Assembly: GCA_003661905.1 (NCBI GenBank)
Contig: QMXA01000012.1
Span: forward strand, 1-10,444
Reading direction: 5' to 3'
DNA length: 10,444 bases
Source of the DNA: Thermoprotei archaeon
Lineage (GTDB): Archaea > Thermoproteota > Thermoprotei_A > Sulfolobales > Ignisphaeraceae
This document shows, piece by piece, positions 1 to 7,352 of this stretch; the stretch's first letter is position 1, and each line of letters starts with the position of its first letter. A model generated the notes under the pieces. The model made no database searches, was not told the origin of the DNA, and was given only the letters and a program-made list of their open reading frames with translations. A program made the position numbers and the translations under genes.

Positions 1-36
1 CATCACAATTCAGAAGACCGTCGTTTCATCACTAAG
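1..36 (-). ncRNA. C/D box guide sRNA, 3' part cut by window edge
   Basis: On the minus strand a perfect C box GTGATGA (26-32) is followed by a 12-nt guide, a D' box CTGA (10-13), a 3-nt spacer and GTGATG (6-1), the first six bases of a perfect C' box; the second guide and D box lie outside the window. This order and spacing is that of archaeal C/D sRNAs, which direct fibrillarin to 2'-O-methylate RNA. The D' guide AACGACGGTCTT is complementary over 10 bases to the conserved 23S segment AGACCGUCGU in domain V near the peptidyl-transferase centre (recalled, not searched). The rule of the fifth base before D' predicts methylation at the C equivalent to E. coli position 2590. As I recall it, this is the counterpart of yeast Cm2959, guided by snR73. 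Confidence 0.75.
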
Positions 37-52
37 TTAATGATGACTACAC

Positions 53-68
53 AGAACTTAAACCTTCT
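53..68. promoter_or_regulatory. Possible shared bidirectional promoter of the two left-edge sRNAs
   Basis: A TATA-like element CTTAAACC (GGTTTAAG on the other strand) is flanked by AGAA on the left and TTCT on the right, so each strand reads a purine-rich BRE-like stretch followed by a TTTAA/TTAAA core. Its centre, about position 60, is 25-28 bases from the expected RNA start of the minus sRNA (about 34-36) and of the plus sRNA (about 84-88). That is the usual archaeal TATA-to-start distance in both directions. Inferred from position only; two overlapping promoters would look the same. Confidence 0.4.
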
Positions 69-83
69 CTAAACATAGTAGTA

Positions 84-140
84 ATTGGATGATGAGGGGC
101 GATAAAGCGATCAGTGAGCAAACTGTCTCAGCTGATCACC
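84..140 (+). ncRNA. C/D box guide sRNA
   Basis: A perfect C box ATGATGA (89-95) is followed by an 11-nt guide, a degenerate D' box GCGA (107-110), a 3-nt spacer, a degenerate C' box GTGAGCA (114-120), an 11-nt guide and a perfect D box CTGA (132-135). The 11/3/11 spacing fits archaeal C/D sRNAs. The flanking stem is weak (GG before C, CC shortly after D). The D guide AACTGTCTCAG is complementary over at least 8 bases to the conserved 23S segment UGAGACAG, the piece directly following the target of the divergent sRNA. The predicted methylated base is the G equivalent to E. coli 2599 (from memory of the rRNA). I recognise no target for the D' guide GGGGCGATAAA. Confidence 0.7.
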
Positions 141-312
141 TACATAATTAGGCTTAGATGATTTGATTCTAGATCCTCTAAATATCAATTTACTTCAAAT
201 CTCTCCAATTTCACCATGCTATTTAACCTCAATAACCTAGACTGATTCTCTTTGAAAGGTAAATTCTCTCCTTACTTCGTATTTTACGAATTCCTTTAAC
301 TCCTATCAATGC
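141..312. other. Intergenic stretch with no recognisable feature
   Basis: AT-rich sequence with stops in every frame. I find no C/D boxes, tRNA-like folds, repeats or clear promoter. It lies downstream of the plus-strand sRNA and downstream of the doubtful minus-strand ORF, so it may hold their 3' ends. Together with that ORF and the 181 bases before the peptidase, the whole 141-706 stretch has no secure gene. Confidence 0.5.
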
Positions 313-525
313 TTAACTCTTAAGGAAAGTAAAGAAGTTTATAGGGACTACACTAAGCTTACGATAAAAGGTTGGGCTTGCATCTCTATCAATAGCAATG
401 AGTATAGGTCTAAACCCGTGATCATAACTATGCGTCCTTGCTTTCTTTATAGAATTGCTAGACTTATGTGTAAGCGATATTATAAGGAGAACGATAGCTA
501 TTGCAGTGATGAATATTGAAAGCAC
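313..525 (-). CDS. Doubtful small membrane-anchored hypothetical protein
   Basis: A 70-residue open frame starting at GTG. Residues 1-18 form one hydrophobic segment, compatible with a single membrane anchor or uncleaved signal, followed by a basic stretch (HKSSNSIKKARTH) and a mixed C-terminal half. An in-frame TGA lies three codons before the GTG, so the start cannot be much earlier, and I see no good ribosome binding site. I recognise no family. A frame this short can arise by chance in AT-rich DNA; the hydrophobic start followed by positive residues is the main reason to list it. It could also be the remnant of a longer gene. Confidence 0.25.
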   Translation of the reverse strand: MLSIFITAIAIVLLIISLTHKSSNSIKKARTHSYDHGFRPILIAIDRDASPTFYRKLSVVPINFFTFLKS

Positions 526-657
526 TTTTGTTCATTTCTTCTACATCCCGAAACCCTTAACTATACTTTGCAGTGAATATTTTGTACTTGAACTAAGTTA
601 TGAGCTCTATTTAAGCTAATGTTTAAATTGATTTCCGCTCTATAGGAGTTGTACTCG

Positions 658-670
658 TTAAAATATAATA
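658..670 (+). promoter_or_regulatory. TATA box of the M24 peptidase gene
   Basis: TTAAAATATAATA is a good archaeal TATA element. Transcription would start near 688-692, giving a leader of about 15-20 bases that includes the GGTG ribosome binding motif (699-702) just before the ATG at 707. Confidence 0.6.
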
Positions 671-706
671 AGTCTTCACTATGAAACTAATCAGGGCTGG
701 TGTAAT

Positions 707-1801
707 ATGTATGTTTACTTGAATAGAATTAAGAGATTTAGAGATATTCTTAAGCATAGAAATATAGATGCTGCACTAATAGTTCCAGGCCCAAATCTTA
801 GGTATTTCATTGGATATAAGGTTGAAGCTCTAGAGAGATTACTAATACTACTAATTTCAAGTCAATTTAAGGATCTTAACTTAATAGTTCCAATGCTAGA
901 ATACGAAAGAGCTAAGAGTATTAATATAAAAGATTTAAATATTATAAATTATAGTGATGAGGAAGATCCTTATAGAACACTCACAAACTTATTGAAGGAC
1001 TTGAAAGCTTACAAAGTAGGTGTTGAAGGATCTATGCCTTTTAGAATAGCTTATAAATTACTTAAAGGAGGATTCAATCTCGTAGAGATAGATGATTTAA
1101 TATATAGTATGAGAATTACTAAAGACAATTATGAAATCGAGATGTTAAGAAAAGCTAGTAGAGTTAATGAAGAAGCTATTAGGGAAGGATTTAAGAATTT
1201 GAAAAGTGGTATTTCAGAGAAAGAGCTGAAGAGAATTGTAGAGGAAAGAGCTGAAGAACTTGGAGCAGAGGAAATACCATTCTGTATTGTGCAATCAGGA
1301 CCTAATACAGCAATACCACATGCAGAATCATCTGATAGAAAAATTGAACTAGGTGATGTAGTGTTGTTTGATGTCGGTGTTAGAGTTGAAGGTTATGTCT
1401 CAGATATAACCAGGACCATAGTCTTAGGAGAACCAAGATCAAGACACAGATTAATCTATAATATTGTTAAGAGAGCTCAGGAAAAAGCTATAGAAATGGT
1501 AAGACCCGGAGTTGAAGCTGAGACTATAGATTTAGCTGCTAGAAACTTAATCGAAGCTGAAGGCTACGGTAAATACTTCATACATAGAACAGGACATGGA
1601 TTAGGACTCGAAATACATGAAGAACCATATATAAGAATAGGTAATAGAACAGTTCTAAAGGAGGGTATGGTATTTACGATTGAGCCTGGAATATACATAC
1701 CAGGAGAATTCGGAGTAAGAATAGAGGATGATATCGTAGTGACAAAAGATGGTTATGAGAATCTAACAAAACTATCCAAAGACATATCGGAGATTTCATA
1801 G
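707..1801 (+). CDS. M24 family metallopeptidase (Xaa-Pro dipeptidase/aminopeptidase P-like)
   Basis: A cytosolic dimetal 'pita-bread' peptidase that would remove residues preceding proline, or split Xaa-Pro dipeptides, during peptide recycling. The creatinase-like N-terminal domain spans about residues 5-130 and the catalytic M24 domain about 140-355. The five expected metal ligands are visible: D222 (FDVG), D233 (SDITRT), H297 (HRTGHGLG), E326 (TIEPG) and E340 (GVRIED). The conserved histidines H205 (IPHAE) and H304 (EIHEEP) are also present, so it should be active. Its 364 residues are normal for archaeal prolidases. The ATG start is supported by GGTG a few bases upstream and a TATA box at 658-670. 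There is no signal peptide. It converges on the GH57 gene and appears to be transcribed alone. Exact substrate (dipeptide or longer) cannot be read from sequence. Confidence 0.93.
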   Translation: MYVYLNRIKRFRDILKHRNIDAALIVPGPNLRYFIGYKVEALERLLILLISSQFKDLNLIVPMLEYERAKSINIKDLNIINYSDEEDPYRTLTNLLKDLKAYKVGVEGSMPFRIAYKLLKGGFNLVEIDDLIYSMRITKDNYEIEMLRKASRVNEEAIREGFKNLKSGISEKELKRIVEERAEELGAEEIPFCIVQSGPNTAIPHAESSDRKIELGDVVLFDVGVRVEGYVSDITRTIVLGEPRSRHRLIYNIVKRAQEKAIEMVRPGVEAETIDLAARNLIEAEGYGKYFIHRTGHGLGLEIHEEPYIRIGNRTVLKEGMVFTIEPGIYIPGEFGVRIEDDIVVTKDGYENLTKLSKDISEIS

Positions 1802-1925
1802 AGTTATGAGAAAGAGTCTTAAGATCTTAATCAAATATCATAGCTATAGAACTCACGAGTTAGCAAATTACATTCTCAGATATTTTATCCCATCTACTGA
1901 GATTATTGCTCTATATACTGACTAT

Positions 1926-3461
1926 TTAATCTAAGTATGCCTTAATTACCTCGATAGCTTTCCTCTTCAACTTACTAGGAGATAAGTCGTACTTGCCAAG
2001 TTCATTAAGGGCATTACTCAAATCCTCGAGATAGAACATTGTTTTAATCCACTGTGCTAAATCACCTCTCCTTATATGGAAAGCTATAGACTCTGATGGG
2101 ACAATTTGCAAAGCACTAGTAAGTTCTTCAAGACTTCTTGCTGATATACCTGTAGGAGCATTATAGCTTAGGTAGAAATAGAATGCTTTATCTCTTGGCA
2201 ATTTTATTCTCTTAACATATTTAAGTGGATTACTTGATATTTCAGATACTACATAATTAACCAAGATATCTAAAGCATCTATTAGTGTTTTGAAAGCTTG
2301 TGGCAAGCTTTTATAAGGTGAGAAGTACATATGGACCTCACCTAAGGAGCCTGGTTTTGTTGCCATGTAGTAATAATGATCAGTAGTGCCTAGGAGTCTC
2401 CATAACCTTAGTACTTCTCCTCCAATAGCTTTAATGTATGGTTCAAGAGATGTGTAAATTTCAAATGCTAACTTCTGAAAATCATTTCCAAGCCATGCAG
2501 ATAAATCCCTCTCATCAGCCCAACTTATAGTCATCCATGGGGGTACATCATATACATCACGTATAGGGTACTTAAATGCAGTAATTGAGGGAAATTCTAC
2601 TGATATATTTGGATATTTAGTTAGTTCATGAGGTAACCACTTTAAAAAATCATGAATACCTGTTTCTGGTGGATGGTGTTCTCCAAAGGTTTCGTAGTCC
2701 ATTGCGATAAATATCACATCACCTGGTGTTAATGTAATCCAGGCTGCATATTTATCTGCAGTTAATGGGTATTGATCCCATTTCTTATCCGAAAATCTAA
2801 ATCCTAGATCATCACTAAGTCTATAATTCCTTGTAAGTACTCTAATTTCACAATTCCACGGTCTATAAACATAGTTAGGACTTCTCCATCCTAGAATTTT
2901 ATTAACACCTTCTGTTAGTACTACTTTGTATCCAAGTCTCTCCATAAGACATGCAATATTGTTATTATATATGAATTCTGTATTCTCAACTACTATGGGT
3001 TCTTTACCTGTGATGTCTTTAATTAAGCCTCTATGCATATTGAGCTGTTCTATAAGCTCATCATTATCAGGTAGTAGTGATGCTAAACTATGGTAGTATG
3101 TTTGATCAATAAACTCAGCTATATTTTCATTTGCAACCTCTCTAAAGATCTCTATGAGGTCTGGTACCCATTTTTTACTTTGCTCTATAAATACTCCACT
3201 AACGCTGAGAGAGAATCTAAAGAACTTACCTATTTCTCTTAATTTTAAGGATTCTTCAATAAGAATTCTAGTTGCTGGTTTGTAACAATTCTCGAAAGCT
3301 TTCCTAATTATGTATTCATTTAGGGAATTATCAAATAGCACATCGTTCAATTCAGCTAGACTTAATCTTCCCTCTAATGCTCTTCTAATAATACTTATGG
3401 GTATATCCTTTCTCAGTCTATAAGGTTGATGTACTTCAAACATGAATACTATATCGGTCAA
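1926..3461 (-). CDS. GH57 glycoside hydrolase (alpha-amylase type)
   Basis: A retaining alpha-glucan hydrolase or transferase of family GH57, probably acting on intracellular glycogen or maltodextrins, since no signal peptide is present. The family motifs appear in order: HQPY (11-14), QTYYHSL (120-126), VENTEFIY (158-165) with likely nucleophile E162, MDYETFGEHH (254-263) with likely acid/base D255, and TISWADERDLSAW (311-323). The 511 residues match the archaeal alpha-amylase branch (Methanocaldococcus MJ1611 type) rather than the longer 4-alpha-glucanotransferases, but amylase and transferase activity cannot be separated here. The start is TTG with AGGT about 9 bases upstream; the alternative ATG at codon 7 has no ribosome binding site and would cut close to HQPY. 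It has its own TATA box. Confidence 0.93.
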   Translation of the reverse strand: MTDIVFMFEVHQPYRLRKDIPISIIRRALEGRLSLAELNDVLFDNSLNEYIIRKAFENCYKPATRILIEESLKLREIGKFFRFSLSVSGVFIEQSKKWVPDLIEIFREVANENIAEFIDQTYYHSLASLLPDNDELIEQLNMHRGLIKDITGKEPIVVENTEFIYNNNIACLMERLGYKVVLTEGVNKILGWRSPNYVYRPWNCEIRVLTRNYRLSDDLGFRFSDKKWDQYPLTADKYAAWITLTPGDVIFIAMDYETFGEHHPPETGIHDFLKWLPHELTKYPNISVEFPSITAFKYPIRDVYDVPPWMTISWADERDLSAWLGNDFQKLAFEIYTSLEPYIKAIGGEVLRLWRLLGTTDHYYYMATKPGSLGEVHMYFSPYKSLPQAFKTLIDALDILVNYVVSEISSNPLKYVKRIKLPRDKAFYFYLSYNAPTGISARSLEELTSALQIVPSESIAFHIRRGDLAQWIKTMFYLEDLSNALNELGKYDLSPSKLKRKAIEVIKAYLD

Positions 3462-3500
3462 TCTGATCTACCTTCGACTGAGGCTAATCTTGATAGATCT

Positions 3501-3514
3501 CTATTATATATCTT
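3501..3514 (-). promoter_or_regulatory. TATA box of the GH57 gene
   Basis: The minus strand reads AAGATATATAATAG. A start about 25 bases downstream (near 3480) would leave a leader of roughly 20 bases before the TTG codon, containing the AGGT ribosome binding motif. This suggests the gene is not merely read through from the DUF885 gene upstream. Confidence 0.6.
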
Positions 3515-3752
3515 ATACTTACTCTCTACATTACTAAGTGTAAGCGTAATTACACACTAAAGCTATTGAAATTCCTACTCAAAGAAATGAGAGTTTGTCC
3601 AGTTACATAAATAATGGTAATCATCATAATACTGTTAAGATTATCAACAATGTCGAATTGAATTACCTGCCTATAATTTCTAACTCTATTTTCTCACGAG
3701 CCTTAAGGAATTCCATGTTTTAATATCTCTTAGCTAATATAGATAAGAGGTG

Positions 3753-5387
3753 TTATTGAGCTATAGAGAGTTTTAGTTTTCTTACTTTTTCTAATACATT
3801 ATGCTCCAAAACGCTTAGAGGTAAACTGCCTTCCTCAAGTATTAGCTTATGGAATAATTTATCACTGTACTTGCTTCCAAGAATCTCCTTCACTCTTTTT
3901 CTTAGCTTCTTAATTCTTCTCTTTCCATAGTTATAGCAGAGTTGATAAGTAGGTGATAATGTATATCGAAGAGCCTCTGAATAAGCTCCTTCTCTCGGTA
4001 GGTAAGCATCTTTAACAAGCTTATTAACTGCCTCTTCAAACGTTATCATTCCAGTACTTAGTTCTATGTCTACATAAACTCTGACAGCTCTCCATAAGGC
4101 ATCATGATATACCTTGAACTTATATTCAGGAGTGTTATTGAACCCTTTCTCAAGCATTAATTCCTCACAATAATGAGCCCATCCCTCAATAGCATCAATA
4201 GCTCTAACTATTACTTTTCTAGTAGTATATGGATTGAGTTTCGTATAGATTAGCTGTACATGATGTCCAGGATATGCCTCATGAACGGTTGTATTTGCAA
4301 TATCATAGATGTTATGGTGCTTAAACATTTCATCAGTAAGTGGCGGTGTTACTAGATAAATACCCGTTAATGACCAGCTAAACGTTTCTGGGGGTATATA
4401 AGCTGCAAATGGTATGATAGGTCTTAGATATTCTGGTGTTTCAACTATCATAACCTTCTCACCTAAAGGTATTTCAACTAGATCTCTTTCAATAATGAAT
4501 TTTCGAGCTTTATCTATGGTTTCTTTATACATTCTAAATACTTCATCCTTAGATCTAGCTCTTTTCTCCCTTATTCTACTGAATGCTTCCTCAATGCTTG
4601 AAGCATTCATTTCCTTAGCTGCTTTAATCATCAATTCTTTATATAATTTAGCTTCTTCATAACCTATTCTTCTAAGAGTATTGATATCTTCATCTATGAA
4701 TCTTAATTTAAGGAGCTTTTCAAAAAGTTCATAACCTATGGGTTTAAAACCGGGTTTAGCTCGACTCTCCATGTCCTTAAGCTTTCCTAACATCTTAGAA
4801 ATTATGTCCATGGCCTTCTCAGATGCCTCTGAAAGAGAAGGTTTATTATTCCTAATACCAAGATCTTTGACTATATCCATCAATTGTTGAAGCCCTTTAC
4901 TAACCATAAACACGTACTTAAGCCATAGCCTATATGGCTCATCAACATTTTCTATCGACGTTAGAATCACTTTATCAATAGATTTTAATCTTGATTCCAT
5001 AGCTTCTAATCTATGTTCAAGAGGTAAATGATCTCTTATTAGGAATGGAAATAACATCTCCCCCACAGTCTCAAAACCTACAGGATACATTCTCCAAAGA
5101 GGCCAATCCTCAAGAAATACTAAGAACTCCTTCATTCTCGATAGAACTACATCATAGTCTATGGCTCTAATACCTGTAAGCTTTAGCTTATCTATATTCT
5201 CGAGTTCTTTTATGTATTTTTTAATCAATGTGATTCTCAATTCCATACTTTCTCTACTTAAATCAGGAGCTAATAGGTCATATTCGTGAAGACCTAATTC
5301 TGTACCTAGAACTGGGTTGAGTTTTAGGAAATCTTTAATCATAGCTTCGATGATTGAGTCAAAGGCCTCATCTTCATATGTAACCAT
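3753..5387 (-). CDS. DUF885 family putative zinc metallopeptidase
   Basis: A largely helical DUF885 protein. The family carries an HExxPGHH zinc-binding signature and is thought to be peptidase-like; few members are characterised. Here HEAYPGHH lies at residues 369-376 and the typical EGWAHYCEEL, with a probable third ligand or catalytic glutamate, at 401-410; the C-terminal part also looks complete. Many bacterial members are exported lipoproteins, but this one has no signal peptide or lipobox, so it is probably cytosolic. I chose ATG 5387 because GGGGAT sits 4 bases before it; a TTG at 5399 would add four residues but has no binding site. A TATA-like element (minus strand, 5428-5437) is well placed. 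With the M24 enzyme nearby, a role in peptide turnover is a guess. Confidence 0.88.
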   Translation of the reverse strand: MVTYEDEAFDSIIEAMIKDFLKLNPVLGTELGLHEYDLLAPDLSRESMELRITLIKKYIKELENIDKLKLTGIRAIDYDVVLSRMKEFLVFLEDWPLWRMYPVGFETVGEMLFPFLIRDHLPLEHRLEAMESRLKSIDKVILTSIENVDEPYRLWLKYVFMVSKGLQQLMDIVKDLGIRNNKPSLSEASEKAMDIISKMLGKLKDMESRAKPGFKPIGYELFEKLLKLRFIDEDINTLRRIGYEEAKLYKELMIKAAKEMNASSIEEAFSRIREKRARSKDEVFRMYKETIDKARKFIIERDLVEIPLGEKVMIVETPEYLRPIIPFAAYIPPETFSWSLTGIYLVTPPLTDEMFKHHNIYDIANTTVHEAYPGHHVQLIYTKLNPYTTRKVIVRAIDAIEGWAHYCEELMLEKGFNNTPEYKFKVYHDALWRAVRVYVDIELSTGMITFEEAVNKLVKDAYLPREGAYSEALRYTLSPTYQLCYNYGKRRIKKLRKRVKEILGSKYSDKLFHKLILEEGSLPLSVLEHNVLEKVRKLKLSIAQ

Positions 5388-5427
5388 AGATATCCCCAAG
5401 ATTCTTAGATAAGAAGTAGGTATTAAG

Positions 5428-5437
5428 CTAAAATAAA
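5428..5437 (-). promoter_or_regulatory. Likely TATA element of the DUF885 gene
   Basis: The minus strand reads TTTATTTTAG. A start about 25 bases downstream (near 5405) would give a leader of about 18 bases carrying the GGGGAT motif before the ATG at 5387. The element lies in the 127-base divergent spacer shared with the prolyl-tRNA synthetase gene. Confidence 0.45.
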
Positions 5438-5461
5438 TGATTACCGGTGTTACTGAGAAAT

Positions 5462-5480
5462 GTTTAATAATTCTAAATAT
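5462..5480 (+). promoter_or_regulatory. Probable promoter of the proS-rps26e transcript
   Basis: Two AT-rich TATA candidates, TTTAATAATT (5463-5472) and TAAATATAG (5474-5482), lie 35-52 bases before the ATG. Either would place the RNA start at about 5490-5505, just before the ribosome binding motif GGCGTGAT (5504-5511). I cannot decide between them. Confidence 0.45.
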
Positions 5481-5514
5481 AGTTTCATTTTGACGATGGG
5501 AAAGGCGTGATATT

Positions 5515-6966
5515 ATGACTGAAAAACCTCCTTCAAAATATGGAGAGAATTTTAGTAAATGGTTTGATTGGGTTATAGAAGTGGCCGAAATATATGATTA
5601 TGGACGTTATCCCGTTAAAGGTGTTGGTGTGTGGAGACCTTATGGATTTAAATTAAGGCAGTTAATGCTAAATATAATGAGAAGATTACTTGATGAAACA
5701 GGTCATGAAGAAGTATTATTACCACTACTCATACCCGAAAATATTTTCAGAAAAGAAAGTGAACATGTAAGAGGTTTCGAAGGTGAAGTGCTATGGGTTA
5801 CTAGAGGAGGTTTCGAGGAGTTAGATATTAAACTCGCTCTTAGACCAACAAGTGAAACTGCAATTAGCTATATGGAGAGCTTTTGGTTAAAGAGCTATAG
5901 ACAACTACCTAAGAAGTATTACCAAGTAGCTAGTATATTTAGATACGAAACTAAAGCAACAAAACCCATGCTTAGAGTTAGAGAAGTAACGACATTTAAG
6001 GAAGCACATACGGTTCACGAATCCTTCGAAGATGCTGAACGACAAGTTAAGGAAGCTATAGAGATATACTCTAAGTTCTTTGATGAGTTAGGAATACCTT
6101 ATTTAATTTCAAAAAGACCTGATTGGGATAAATTCGCTGGAGCCCTATACAGCATTGCATTTGACACATTACTACCTGATGGAAGAGCTCTACAAATAGG
6201 AACCGTGCATCACTTAGGTCAAACATTTGCGAAAGTCTTTGAGGTAAGGATTCAGAAAAGAGATGAAACCATAGACTATGCATGGCAAACAAGCTACGGC
6301 ATTTCAGAACGCGTAATAGCTAGTATTATAGCTATTCACGGTGATGAGAGAGGTCTTATATTACCACCAAATGTAGCACCAATACAAATAGTTATAGTAC
6401 CAATACCTGGTAAGGATATAGATGAAACTTCAAGAGTTCTAAAAGAGTCTAAGAAAGTTTATGGAGATCTAAAGAGATCAGGATTTAGAGTTAGATTCGA
6501 TGATAGAATGGAGCTAAGACCTGTAGAGAAGTACTTTGAATGGGAAATAAAAGGTGTTCCAGTAAGAGTTGAAATAGGACCTAAAGAATTAGCAGCAAAT
6601 ACCATAACGCTATTTAGAAGAGATTTAATGGAGAGAATAGAGGTAAATAGAGCAAAACTCATTGATGAAGTTGAGAAACTATTAAACTCGATAACCATTA
6701 ATCTGAAGGAAAGAGCTTGGAAATGGTTTAGAGAGCACATATTCAGAGTTAGTAGTATAGATGAAGCTAAGCCAATAATTGAGAATAGACAGGGAATAGC
6801 GGAGGTGCCATGGTGTGGTAAGGAACTTTGTGGATTGAGAATGAGTGATGAGACAGGTGGGAGAACTCTGGGATCACCCATTAATGGAGAGGAACCTCAT
6901 GGGAAATCATGTGTAATATGTGGTAAACCAGCTATAACCTATATGAGAATTGCGAAAACTTATTGA
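5515..6966 (+). CDS. proS: Prolyl-tRNA synthetase (archaeal/eukaryal type)
   Basis: A class II aminoacyl-tRNA synthetase that charges tRNA-Pro with proline using ATP. The catalytic core occupies about residues 15-290: the motif 1 region GVWRPYGFKLRQ (38-49), the substrate-site RPTSET (110-115), motif 2 FRYETKATKPMLRVRE (142-157) and motif 3 GISERVIASI (262-271) with GDERGL (276-281). An anticodon-binding domain follows (about 290-395). The C-terminal domain typical of this type has a zinc site (C434, C439, C466, C469) and ends in the conserved AKTY with a terminal Tyr. At 483 residues, with no bacterial editing insertion, it is full length. GGCGTGAT precedes the ATG. S26e follows after 53 bases on the same strand, probably co-transcribed. 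Confidence 0.97.
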   Translation: MTEKPPSKYGENFSKWFDWVIEVAEIYDYGRYPVKGVGVWRPYGFKLRQLMLNIMRRLLDETGHEEVLLPLLIPENIFRKESEHVRGFEGEVLWVTRGGFEELDIKLALRPTSETAISYMESFWLKSYRQLPKKYYQVASIFRYETKATKPMLRVREVTTFKEAHTVHESFEDAERQVKEAIEIYSKFFDELGIPYLISKRPDWDKFAGALYSIAFDTLLPDGRALQIGTVHHLGQTFAKVFEVRIQKRDETIDYAWQTSYGISERVIASIIAIHGDERGLILPPNVAPIQIVIVPIPGKDIDETSRVLKESKKVYGDLKRSGFRVRFDDRMELRPVEKYFEWEIKGVPVRVEIGPKELAANTITLFRRDLMERIEVNRAKLIDEVEKLLNSITINLKERAWKWFREHIFRVSSIDEAKPIIENRQGIAEVPWCGKELCGLRMSDETGGRTLGSPINGEEPHGKSCVICGKPAITYMRIAKTY

Positions 6967-7019
6967 ATAACCGGTTAGCTTTTTAGGTAAGGTACGAGCT
7001 TAGCCGTGGGGTACTCTGA

Positions 7020-7319
7020 ATGCCGAAAAAGAGAGAAAGTCGAGGTAGACATAAAGGTTCTAAGGGTTCAGTAGAGAGAATTCACTGTGATCAATGTGGA
7101 GCTCTCATACCTGAAGATAAAGCAATTTGTGTCACTAGATGGTATTCACCTGTAGATCCACAACTTGCAGCTGAACTTGAGAAGAAGGGTGCCATAATAT
7201 CAAGATACCCTGTAACTAAATGCTACTGTGTTAGTTGTGCTATATTCTTAGGAATAATTAAGGTAAGACCCGAAGCAGAACGTAAGAAGTACATACCACT
7301 ACAAAAAGTAAAGAAATAG
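7020..7319 (+). CDS. rps26e: Small ribosomal subunit protein S26e (eS26)
   Basis: A 30S subunit protein that in eukaryotes sits at the mRNA exit channel near the 16S/18S 3' end. The lysine/arginine-rich N-terminus, the zinc ribbon CDQC (23-26) with CYCVSC (68-73; likely ligands C70 and C73), and YCVSCAIFLGIIKVRPEAER are characteristic. Two additional Cys, C37 and C68, are unusual relative to eukaryotic members, where a His is common at the latter place. At 99 residues it has normal length for archaea. The gene occurs in Crenarchaeota and a few relatives but not in bacteria, which supports the lineage call. A GGGGT lies 9 bases before the ATG and no TATA box is evident in the 53-base gap after proS, so co-transcription is likely. 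Confidence 0.95.
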   Translation: MPKKRESRGRHKGSKGSVERIHCDQCGALIPEDKAICVTRWYSPVDPQLAAELEKKGAIISRYPVTKCYCVSCAIFLGIIKVRPEAERKKYIPLQKVKK

Positions 7320-7352
7320 CTTAGGGATAGAGAAAAATAATTATTTATTCCA

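Noticed and set aside
40..46. Perfect C-box-like ATGATGA on the plus strand
   Set aside because: No D' or D box follows at a workable distance. It lies in the spacer between the two better-supported sRNAs.
505..511. GTGATGA on the plus strand
   Set aside because: No CTGA follows within 40 bases and no second box pair is seen.
3663..3716. Minus-strand 17-residue frame MEFLKAREKIELEIIGR in the gap between the DUF885 and GH57 genes
   Set aside because: It reads like protein, but it is too short, has no ribosome binding site and matches nothing I know. Chance cannot be excluded.
4414..4662. Plus-strand 82-codon open frame
   Set aside because: It lies wholly antisense to the well-supported DUF885 gene and has no family features or own signals.
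6459..6881. Minus-strand 140-codon open frame
   Set aside because: It is antisense to prolyl-tRNA synthetase, whose motifs are complete. The 73-codon minus-strand frame at 6071-6292 is rejected for the same reason.
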